DNA of 41,588 nucleotides from Bacteroidales bacterium (GTDB lineage: Bacteria; Bacteroidota; Bacteroidia; Bacteroidales; UBA932): the NCBI GenBank assembly GCA_017399905.1, contig JAFQAR010000106.1, positions 1 through 41,588 on the forward strand, in the 5' to 3' direction. A model generated the notes under the pieces. It worked only from the letters and a program-made list of their open reading frames with translations. It was not told where the DNA came from and ran no database searches. This document shows, one piece after another, positions 35,173-41,588 of the stretch; position 1 is the first letter of the stretch, and every line of letters starts with the position of its first letter. Both the position numbers and the translations under genes were made by a program.

Positions 35173-36516
35173 CTATACAAATTTGAAGAACCTGCGCCAT
35201 CTTATATTCTGCGGGAATTTCTTGTTCCCATCGATTGAGAGCCAGATCAATGCCGGTTTTCCAACTATATGATCTTCAGGTACGAATCCCCAGTATCTTG
35301 AATCGAGGGAATTATGCCTGTTGTCTCCCATCATGAAATAATAATCCTGTGCGAAAGTATAGCTTTGAGCTTCCTCTCCGTTGATGTATATCCTGCCGTC
35401 CCTGACTTCAAGGCTGTTGCCCTCATATGAGGTGATTATCCTTTCATACAAAGGAAGCACATCCGTTGTCAATGGGACTTCCACGCCTTTCTGAGGTATC
35501 CACAGAGGACCGAAATTATCTCTTGTCCACTTATAGTCTGACGAGAACGGGAAGATGGTCATGTCCGAATCCGGGAAATCCGGTGGATAGACATCTATGT
35601 TCTGCTCGACGGAAACCACATTTGGATATCTCTTGACCTGCTCGAGCATCTCTGCTGTCAGAGGCATCTCAGGATATCCTGGAAGTTCCGGATGATACCA
35701 CAGTTCCCTTACATTGATTCCGAGGCGGTCGAGGTTCTTTGGATTGATCCTCTGTCCGTCAGTCACCACCCTGTATGAATTCTGGACACCTGGCCAGACC
35801 TCCTGGGCTGCGGAATTGATGTATACCTGTCCGTTTCTGATCTCAAGCGTATCTCCTGCAGCCGCCACACACCTTTTGACATAATGGTCTTTCTTGTCTG
35901 AAGGACGGACCTTCACCGGACCATAGTTCTTCAAGGTATACTCCCTGCCGAGCTGTCTTACATAAGTGTAATAGTCGCTTGCGGGCTCCCTGACCAGAAC
36001 GGTATCACCGTGAGGGAAGGCGAAGACCACATAATCACCTGTCTTGACATGTCCGAATCCCTTAAGCCTCCTGTAGTCATTCCGGATCAAAGTCGAATAT
36101 GACTCTTTACCGCCTATGACATTATGGGTAAAAGGAATGGTCAGAGGTGTCTGCGGCATCTTCGGACCATATGCGAGCTTGCTTACAAAGAGATGGTCTC
36201 CTGTGTAAAGCGAGCTCTCCATAGAGGATGAAGGAATCTTGAAAGCCTGGAAAAAGAAAGTATTGATGAAAGTGACGACGACAACTGCGAAGATAATGGC
36301 ATCAAGCCAGTCAAGCAGCGCGTTCCTCTTTTCGCCTTCCTTGTATTCCTTTTTCCAGAACAGCCATTTCACCTTTCGGGTGATATGGTAATCGAAAATC
36401 GGAACAAGTCCGAACAGCCACCAATAGTTTCCGAGCCAGATGACCCACAACACATAAAGCAAGGCCCAGAAGATGAACCGCGCCCACCTGTTATGGTAGA
36501 GTTCCTTCAAGCTCAC
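35173..36516 (-). CDS. lepB: Signal peptidase I
   Basis: SPase I cuts signal peptides from exported proteins at the outer face of the inner membrane. This 447-residue form is longer than the E. coli enzyme (324). Hydrophobic segments lie at about 13-40 and 69-91. The catalytic Ser98 is in IPSSSMESS, the catalytic Lys214 in HYVKRCVAAAGD, and box E MGDNRHNSLDSRYWG is near the C terminus. A large insert (about 240-370) separates box D from box E, as in other Bacteroidota enzymes. It follows rplT by 8 bases, so it is probably the end of the thrS operon. Confidence 0.95.
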   Translation of the reverse strand: MSLKELYHNRWARFIFWALLYVLWVIWLGNYWWLFGLVPIFDYHITRKVKWLFWKKEYKEGEKRNALLDWLDAIIFAVVVVTFINTFFFQAFKIPSSSMESSLYTGDHLFVSKLAYGPKMPQTPLTIPFTHNVIGGKESYSTLIRNDYRRLKGFGHVKTGDYVVFAFPHGDTVLVREPASDYYTYVRQLGREYTLKNYGPVKVRPSDKKDHYVKRCVAAAGDTLEIRNGQVYINSAAQEVWPGVQNSYRVVTDGQRINPKNLDRLGINVRELWYHPELPGYPEMPLTAEMLEQVKRYPNVVSVEQNIDVYPPDFPDSDMTIFPFSSDYKWTRDNFGPLWIPQKGVEVPLTTDVLPLYERIITSYEGNSLEVRDGRIYINGEEAQSYTFAQDYYFMMGDNRHNSLDSRYWGFVPEDHIVGKPALIWLSIDGNKKFPQNIRWRRFFKFV

Positions 36517-36524
36517 AGCTCAAA

Positions 36525-36869
36525 CTATTTTACAGAATTGATGATAGCCTCAAATGCCTGAGGATTGTTCATGGCAAGGTCTGCAAGAACCTTACGGTTC
36601 AGACCGATGTTCTGCTTAGCGATACGACCCATAAACTGAGAATATGTCATACCGTACTGACGTGCGGCAGCATTGATTCTCTGGATCCAGAGAGCGCGGA
36701 ATGAACGCTTCTTGTTCTTACGATCACGGTAAGCATATGTGAGACCCTTCTCATAGGTGTTCTTTGCTACCGTCCAAACATTCTTTCTTGAAAGAAAATT
36801 ACCGCGGGTTCTTTTAAGAATCTTCTTGCGGCGTGCCCTAGAGGCAACTGAATTTACCGATCTTGGCAT
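36525..36869 (-). CDS. rplT: 50S ribosomal protein L20
   Basis: 114-residue bL20 ([20 protein letters not shown]), with [20 protein letters not shown] and the C-terminal [19 protein letters not shown]. In E. coli and Bacillus L20 represses its own operon by binding the mRNA. It is separated from rpmI by 98 bases that hold a long-range inverted repeat. Confidence 0.97.
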   Translation of the reverse strand: MPRSVNSVASRARRKKILKRTRGNFLSRKNVWTVAKNTYEKGLTYAYRDRKNKKRSFRALWIQRINAAARQYGMTYSQFMGRIAKQNIGLNRKVLADLAMNNPQAFEAIINSVK

Positions 36870-36902
36870 AAATTTAACTGTTTTATGGAGGCAGTGTCCT
36901 TC

Positions 36903-36966
36903 TTTTCAGGAGCTTTCATACTGCGTTCCAAGTTTGACTTAATTTTTACTTTTGTAATCCTGAAAA
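36903..36966 (-). promoter_or_regulatory. Inverted repeat in the rpmI-rplT spacer
   Basis: Nine-base arms TTTTCAGGA (36903-36911) and TCCTGAAAA (36958-36966) flank 46 bases. The upstream RNA arm begins one base after the rpmI stop. The spacing leaves room for inner structure, so it could be an L20 mRNA operator. That is an inference from position only. Confidence 0.35.
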
Positions 36967-36967
36967 A

Positions 36968-37162
36968 TTACATACCCAACAAAGCTTTGACCCTCTTCTC
37001 GTCAACATTGGCAACGAGTGCGATGTGAGTCAAATTTCTCTTCTGCTTTTTGGTCTTCTTGGTGAGAATGTGGCTCTTGTAAGCATGCTTTCTCTTAACT
37101 TTTCCCGTTCCGGTAAGCGTGAAACGCTTTTTTGAACCGGAGTTGGTCTTCATCTTTGGCAT
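36968..37162 (-). CDS. rpmI: 50S ribosomal protein L35
   Basis: 64-residue bL35 ([20 protein letters not shown]), with [20 protein letters not shown] and ending VKALLGM. Positioned between infC and rplT in the classical order. Confidence 0.97.
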   Translation of the reverse strand: MPKMKTNSGSKKRFTLTGTGKVKRKHAYKSHILTKKTKKQKRNLTHIALVANVDEKRVKALLGM

Positions 37163-37210
37163 AGTTAAATTTGATTTAGTTAATAATTATTTGTCTTCCA
37201 ATCTCTTGGA

Positions 37211-37813
37211 TTACTTTTTCTTAAGCGGTGCGATCATCATGATCATCCTCTTGCCTTCAAGCTTAGGCATCTGCTCTGCCCTTCCATACTCCTCAAGCTC
37301 TACCGCAAATCTCAGAAGAAGCTTTTCTCCCTGATCGGCGTAGATGATGGAGCGTCCCTTGAAGAAGACCGAAGCCTTCACCTTGGATCCTTCCTGAAGG
37401 AACTCCTGAGCATGCTTCAACTTGAACTGGAAATCGTGCTCATCCGTATTAGGGCCGAAGCGGATCTCCTTTATGACTATCTTGGCAGCATTTGCCTTCA
37501 TCTCCTTAGCCTTCTTCTTCTGCTGGTAAAGGAACTTCTGATAGTCAATGATCTTGCATACAGGAGGATCTGCTTTCGCACTTATCTCCACCAGATCAAG
37601 TCCGAGTTCATCAGCAAGCTTCAAGGCATCCCTCAATGAAAATATACCCTGTTCCGGGATATTCTCACCCACAAGACGTACCTGCGAGGCTGTGATTTCC
37701 TCATTGATTCTCAATCCGTCGTCGTCCTTCCTTACATTGTTAGGCCTCTGGCCCGGACGAGCATTAGGTCTTGGGCCGCTTGGGCGTGGACCTGGTTTAA
37801 ATGGTGCTGCGAT
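37211..37813 (-). CDS. infC: Translation initiation factor IF-3, AUC start
   Basis: IF-3 keeps 30S subunits apart from 50S and checks start codons. I read a 200-residue protein from an ATC at 37813 ([20 protein letters not shown]). An in-frame TAG lies five codons upstream and no ATG lies between, so the start must be ATC or a later non-ATG such as TTG 37714. AGGAGG (37827-37822) lies 8 bases upstream of the ATC. The Pro/Arg-rich extension (1-33) precedes the N domain ([17 protein letters not shown]), the linker and the C domain ([34 protein letters not shown]). Rare infC start codons underlie autoregulation in E. coli (AUU). Confidence 0.93.
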   Translation of the reverse strand: MAAPFKPGPRPSGPRPNARPGQRPNNVRKDDDGLRINEEITASQVRLVGENIPEQGIFSLRDALKLADELGLDLVEISAKADPPVCKIIDYQKFLYQQKKKAKEMKANAAKIVIKEIRFGPNTDEHDFQFKLKHAQEFLQEGSKVKASVFFKGRSIIYADQGEKLLLRFAVELEEYGRAEQMPKLEGKRMIMMIAPLKKK

Positions 37814-37821
37814 AAAAAATT

Positions 37822-37827
37822 CCTCCT
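37822..37827 (-). promoter_or_regulatory. Shine-Dalgarno site of infC
   Basis: A perfect AGGAGG, 8 bases before the AUC start codon. It supports the non-ATG start, because most genes in the window lack any such site. Confidence 0.75.
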
Positions 37828-37854
37828 ATAAGTTAAGTTAATAATATAATTACG

Positions 37855-39813
37855 CTATGACAGCTGATCCTTTATCTCATTGCTTACCAATGCGACAAAC
37901 TCTTCAGCCGACATAGAACCTGCGTCGATTCCACCCTGTCTTCTGACAGAAACCGTGCCTTCGGTCATCTCCTTTTCACCGACAATCACAAGGAAAGGAA
38001 TCCTCTTGAGTTCACTCTCACGGATTCTCTTGCCAAGTGTTTCATTTCTATCGTCAATAGAGGCGCGAATATCGGAATTATTCAGCAAATCACAAACTTT
38101 TTTTGCATATTCCTCATATTTTTCGCTGACAGGCACTATGTTGACCTGATCCGGAGTGAGCCAGAGAGGAAGCTTTCCTCCTGTATGCTCGAGAAGCACT
38201 GCCACGAAACGCTCGAGCGATCCGAACGGTGCACGGTGGATCATGATGGGACGGTGCTTCTGGTTGTCACTGCCGATATACTCGAGCTCGAAACGCTCCG
38301 GAAGGTTGTAGTCCACCTGGATGGTACCGAGCTGCCACTTTCTTCCGATCGCATCCTTCACCATGAAGTCAAGCTTAGGTCCATAGAAGGCAGCCTCACC
38401 ATACTCTACCACTGTATTGAGTCCCTTCTCCTCGGCAGCCTCGATGATGGCAGCCTCCGCCTTTGCCCAGTTCTCGTCTGTTCCTATATACTTTGTCTTG
38501 TTGTCAGGGTCACGGAGCGAAACCTGTGCGATATATTCGCTGAAGTTCAAGGTCTTGAACACATAGAGAATGATGTCGATAACCTTGCAGAACTCCTCCT
38601 TGAGCTGGTCAGGACGGCAGAAAAGATGAGCGTCATCCTGAGTGAAGCTGCGCACACGTGTAAGTCCATGAAGCTCACCGCTCTGTTCATAACGGTATAC
38701 GGTACCGAACTCGGCAAGTCTCAAAGGAAGTTCCTTATAAGAACGAGGCTTCGACCTGTATATCTCACAGTGGTGAGGACAGTTCATCGGCTTGAGCAGA
38801 TATTCCTCACCCTCCTGCGGAGTGTGGATAGGCTGGAAGGAATCCTTTCCATATTTTGCATAGTGACCTGAAGTCACATAAAGGTCTTTGTTTCCGATAT
38901 GAGGAGTTATGACAGGGAGATAGCCGTAAGACTTCTGGAGCTTCTTGAGGAAGTTCTCGAGACGCTCGCGGAGAGCTGCACCCTTAGGGAGCCACAACGG
39001 AAGTCCCTGACCTACCCTCTGCGAGAACGTAAAGAGCTCCATTTCCTTTCCGATCTTCCTGTGGTCACGCTTCTTGGCCTCCTCCATCATCTGAAGATAC
39101 TCGTCAAGCATCGACTTCTTAGGGAATGTGACACCATACACACGTGTGAGCATCTGACGCTCCTGGTCACCTCTCCAGTATGCTCCTGCGATCGCAGTAA
39201 GCTTCACAGCCTTGATGACGGAAGTATCCTTGAGATGCGGTCCGCGGCAGAGGTCGGTAAAGTCACCGTTGGTATAGAATGTGATGGTACCGTCCTCGAG
39301 TTCACTGATAAGCTCGCACTTGTACTCGTCACCTTTCTCTGTAAAGGTCCTGAGTGCATCTTCCTTAGACACCTCTGTCCTTACGAACGGATTCTTCTGT
39401 CTTGCGAGTTCGATCATCTTGTCCTCGATAGCCTTGAGGTCAGCTTCCACAAGGGTCTTCTCACCGAAATCGACATCATAATAGAATCCTGTCTCGACAG
39501 CAGGTCCGATACCGAACTTCACGCCAGGATAAAGAGCCTCGAGAGCAGCTGCAAGAAGATGCGACGAAGAATGCCAGAAAACATGCTTGGCCTCTGCATC
39601 CTCCCATTTGTGGAGACGGAGCGACGCATCCTCGTTGATCGGACGTGTCACATCGTATATTGTACCTTTTCCTGTCGTATCCGTTGCCGTAACAACCGTA
39701 GCAGCCATCACCTCAGCTGCCAGTTTCGGACTGATACTCTGTGCAATGTCAAAAGCCGAGACACCTCTTTCATACTGTCTCACGCTACCGTCAGGAAATG
39801 TAATGTTGATCAT
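37855..39813 (-). CDS. thrS: Threonine--tRNA ligase
   Basis: ThrRS charges tRNA-Thr and edits mischarged Ser. The 652-residue protein has a TGS domain (about 1-62, [20 protein letters not shown]), an editing domain with [15 protein letters not shown] and CRGPHL, the class II core (zinc Cys in [32 protein letters not shown]), and the anticodon domain (about 545-652). The frame runs 17 codons further, but MINITFPDG at 39813 is the family start. It heads the thrS-infC-rpmI-rplT-lepB operon behind a TACCTTTG box. Confidence 0.97.
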   Translation of the reverse strand: MINITFPDGSVRQYERGVSAFDIAQSISPKLAAEVMAATVVTATDTTGKGTIYDVTRPINEDASLRLHKWEDAEAKHVFWHSSSHLLAAALEALYPGVKFGIGPAVETGFYYDVDFGEKTLVEADLKAIEDKMIELARQKNPFVRTEVSKEDALRTFTEKGDEYKCELISELEDGTITFYTNGDFTDLCRGPHLKDTSVIKAVKLTAIAGAYWRGDQERQMLTRVYGVTFPKKSMLDEYLQMMEEAKKRDHRKIGKEMELFTFSQRVGQGLPLWLPKGAALRERLENFLKKLQKSYGYLPVITPHIGNKDLYVTSGHYAKYGKDSFQPIHTPQEGEEYLLKPMNCPHHCEIYRSKPRSYKELPLRLAEFGTVYRYEQSGELHGLTRVRSFTQDDAHLFCRPDQLKEEFCKVIDIILYVFKTLNFSEYIAQVSLRDPDNKTKYIGTDENWAKAEAAIIEAAEEKGLNTVVEYGEAAFYGPKLDFMVKDAIGRKWQLGTIQVDYNLPERFELEYIGSDNQKHRPIMIHRAPFGSLERFVAVLLEHTGGKLPLWLTPDQVNIVPVSEKYEEYAKKVCDLLNNSDIRASIDDRNETLGKRIRESELKRIPFLVIVGEKEMTEGTVSVRRQGGIDAGSMSAEEFVALVSNEIKDQLS

Positions 39814-39861
39814 ATCGTATTTCAATTTATTTATATAACAAGTCTTGTCAATCCAAGAATG

Positions 39862-39869
39862 CAAAGGTA
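39862..39869 (-). promoter_or_regulatory. -7 box of the thrS operon
   Basis: TACCTTTG on the minus strand, 48 bases before the thrS ATG, leaving a leader of only about 40 bases; too short for a T-box. Confidence 0.6.
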
Positions 39870-39881
39870 TGAATTTTTTTC

Positions 39882-39889
39882 TATCTTTG
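39882..39889 (+). promoter_or_regulatory. -7 box of the DUF4199 gene
   Basis: TATCTTTG on the plus strand, 13 bases before the ATG and 12 bases from the opposing thrS -7 box. The two promoters share the same DNA, so they may compete for polymerase. A leader of only a few bases is expected. Confidence 0.55.
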
Positions 39890-39902
39890 TATCTCTAAAC
39901 AT

Positions 39903-40466
39903 ATGAATATGGAACAAAATGTCATTCAGAGAAATATGTGGAACACCGGAGCGGTAGGAGGAGCGGTCCTGGGAGCCGTCTCGGCAGCCTATCTGTTTCT
40001 TTCACATCCGCTCGGATCTTCAGAAATGCCGGTATTCATCTCCATGCTTGCCAGTGGAGTCCTCTGGCTCGCGAAATTTGCAGGATGCATATTCCTGATG
40101 GGCTTCTTCATGAAGAAATTCGTATCAGCCGACAGCAACGCAGACAACTCGGCAACTTTCAGGCTCGGCATGATCATGGCCTTCACGTCCGCACTCATAT
40201 TTTCAGCTGTATCATACGCAGACATGACCTTCATTTCTGCCGACAGATATGCAGAACAGTTCGACATGATAATGCAGCAGATGTCATCAGCGATGGACAC
40301 GAATACAATGAACGCGATGGACAGGATGATCGAAAGGCTTCCTGAGTTCACGTTCTTCTCCAATTTCATATATTGCACTTTATACGGTATCGTTCTGGCC
40401 TACATCCTGTCACGCAACATACCGCGCATTGACCCATTCGCTAATTACAAACCGGACGAACAATAA
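39903..40466 (+). CDS. DUF4199 membrane protein
   Basis: This 187-residue protein has about four membrane helices (about 17-34, 44-70, 87-106, 148-170) and the DUF4199 look (GAVGGAVLGAVSAAYLF, SVSYADMTFISADRYAEQFD, Met-rich MQQMSSAMDTNTMNAMDRMI). Function is unknown. In Bacteroidota it commonly precedes a GT2 gene, as here, with two bases between. The start could be the first or third Met. Confidence 0.82.
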   Translation: MNMEQNVIQRNMWNTGAVGGAVLGAVSAAYLFLSHPLGSSEMPVFISMLASGVLWLAKFAGCIFLMGFFMKKFVSADSNADNSATFRLGMIMAFTSALIFSAVSYADMTFISADRYAEQFDMIMQQMSSAMDTNTMNAMDRMIERLPEFTFFSNFIYCTLYGIVLAYILSRNIPRIDPFANYKPDEQ

Positions 40467-40468
40467 TC

Positions 40469-41434
40469 ATGATGGAATACAGCAAGGACCTGTCAATTGT
40501 AATCTCTCTCTTCAACGAGGAGGAATCTCTTCCAGAGCTTGTCGGCTGGATCGAAAGAGTCATGTCTGAAAACGGTTATGAATATGAGGTCATAATGGTC
40601 GATGACGGAAGTACTGACGCCTCATGGAAGAAGGTAAAGGAATTCGCGGAACGCAATCCGCGTATACGCGGAATATCCTTCAGAAGGAATTACGGTAAAT
40701 CCGCTGCCTTGTTCCACGGGTTCAAGGCGGCCGAAGGCAGAGTCGTGGTCACAATGGACGCAGACCTTCAGGATTCACCGGAAGAGATACCGGAAATGTA
40801 CCGTATGGTTGTTGAAGAAGGCTACGATATCGTTTCCGGATGGAAGAAGCAGCGTTTCGACAACAAACTTACCAAGAATCTTCCATCAAAACTGTACAAC
40901 TGGACGGCAAGAAAGATAACCGGCATCAAGCTCCACGACATGAACTGCGGCCTCAAGGCATACAGGAATGAAGTCGTAAAGAACATCGAGGTTTACGGTG
41001 AAATGCACAGATACATTCCTTATCTCGCAAAGAACGCAGGATTCGGAAGGATTACCGAAAAGCCGGTACAGCATCAGAAACGCAAATACGGAGTGAGCAA
41101 ATTCGGTCTCGAACGTTTTGTGAACGGTTTCCTTGACCTCATATCCCTCTGGTTTCTCAGCACATTCGGCAAGAAACCTATGCATTTCTTCGGATTCACA
41201 GGTATCCTGATGTTCCTGACAGGCGGCATACTTGCGGTATGGGTGATTGCAGAAAAGCTCATACAGCAGGGCAACGGACTTTCATTCAGGCCGGTAACGG
41301 AGCAGCCTCTCTTCTATCTCGCACTTGTGGCAGTACTTCTCGGATTCCAGCTCTTCCTGACAGGATTCCTTGGAGAACTTATATCACGCAACAGCCAGGA
41401 AAGAAACCACTACAACATCAGAGAAGAAATCTGA
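40469..41434 (+). CDS. GT2 membrane glycosyltransferase (DPM1/GtrB-like)
   Basis: This 321-residue enzyme has an N-terminal GT-A domain (SIVISLFNEEESLPEL, VDDGSTD at 45-51, MDADLQDSP at 96-104, GLKAYRNEVV) and two C-terminal membrane helices (about 234-258 and 275-300). The family moves a sugar from a nucleotide donor to a polyprenyl phosphate carrier at the inner membrane. Donor and destination of the sugar are unknown. It ends 33 bases before the rRNA terminator on the other strand. Confidence 0.9.
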   Translation: MMEYSKDLSIVISLFNEEESLPELVGWIERVMSENGYEYEVIMVDDGSTDASWKKVKEFAERNPRIRGISFRRNYGKSAALFHGFKAAEGRVVVTMDADLQDSPEEIPEMYRMVVEEGYDIVSGWKKQRFDNKLTKNLPSKLYNWTARKITGIKLHDMNCGLKAYRNEVVKNIEVYGEMHRYIPYLAKNAGFGRITEKPVQHQKRKYGVSKFGLERFVNGFLDLISLWFLSTFGKKPMHFFGFTGILMFLTGGILAVWVIAEKLIQQGNGLSFRPVTEQPLFYLALVAVLLGFQLFLTGFLGELISRNSQERNHYNIREEI

Positions 41435-41460
41435 ACAGCAGACCATTAGAAAGATTTATA

Positions 41461-41500
41461 AACAAAACACCCTGTCCTCGTAAGAAGACAGGGTGTCGTA
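41461..41500 (-). terminator. Terminator of the rRNA operon
   Basis: A 10-bp stem (ACACCCTGTC / GACAGGGTGT, 41468-41477 and 41487-41496) is followed on the minus strand by TTTT and more T-rich sequence, directly past the 5S rRNA 3' end. Confidence 0.85.
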
Positions 41501-41507
41501 TAAGAAA

Positions 41508-41588
41508 GTGGCAGCTACCTACTCTCCCACCTGGTGGGGCAGTACCATCGGCGATGGTGAGCTTAACTTCTCTGTTCGGAATGGGAAG
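41508..41588 (-). rRNA. rrf: 5S ribosomal RNA, 3' part
   Basis: On the minus strand the sequence has the 5S signature GGGAGAGTAGGTAGCTGCCA at the 3' end and CCGAACAGAGAAGTTAAGCT upstream. The gene continues past the window edge, so only about 81 bases are present. The exact 3' end may shift by 1-2 bases. It marks the end of an rrn operon transcribed leftward. Confidence 0.95.

Noticed and set aside
38899-39906. Long plus-strand frame (335 codons) opposite thrS
   Set aside because: It lies wholly antisense to an unmistakable ThrRS and shows no domain or signal; it is a shadow of GC-rich codon structure.

Overview
The window is a gene-dense, chromosome-like stretch of a Bacteroidota genome, most probably order Bacteroidales. 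The evidence is: TAnnTTTG -7 promoter boxes before many genes; an almost complete lack of Shine-Dalgarno sites; lineage-typical families (DUF4295, DUF4296, DUF4199, DUF3575, HU-CCDC81, DUF4838, FimB/Mfa2 fimbrial proteins, SpoIID fused to a DUF4922-like domain); and the gene orders rpmB-rpmG-DUF4295-ftsY and thrS-infC-rpmI-rplT. No insertion sequence, phage gene or CRISPR array is visible.

Layout: 1-8500 holds a MORN/TonB-C periplasmic protein, prfB, a DUF4838 secreted glycan-associated protein, asnA, and a short plus-strand operon of aldo/keto reductase, murI and a lipoprotein polysaccharide deacetylase with 4-base ATGA overlaps. From 19517 down to 8543 runs what looks like one 11-kb minus-strand operon of nine genes: HU-CCDC81 membrane protein, acyl-ACP thioesterase, NUDIX hydrolase, glycosyltransferase, HIT-like/SpoIID fusion, AmpG-like permease, serpin lipoprotein, NamZ-type exo-N-acetylmuramidase and a repeat-rich DUF6515-like protein. 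NamZ, AmpG and SpoIID together point to peptidoglycan turnover and salvage. tRNA-Asn, a 2-hydroxyacid dehydrogenase and tRNA-Leu separate it from the next block.

20894-26684 is a five-gene fimbrial operon, in transcription order: lipoprotein with an HELAH metalloprotease motif, DUF3575 barrel, OmpA/TPR lipoprotein, fimbrillin-like pilin, FimB/Mfa2 anchor. 26839-33389 is a housekeeping operon, pheT-DUF4296-amidohydrolase-radical SAM-dtd-deoC, ending in a strong terminator. ftsY, the rpmB-rpmG-DUF4295 group, and thrS-infC-rpmI-rplT-lepB follow. The right end carries DUF4199 and a membrane glycosyltransferase on the plus strand, facing the terminator and 3' part of a 5S rRNA gene that marks the end of an rRNA operon.

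The observations most worth a second look are: a T9/G10 homopolymer lying exactly between the -33 and -7 boxes of the first gene (possible phase-variable promoter); the signal-less HIT-SpoIID fusion inside a peptidoglycan-salvage operon that also encodes a serpin; a putative metalloprotease heading a type V pilus operon; and infC starting at AUC behind one of only two clear Shine-Dalgarno sites seen.
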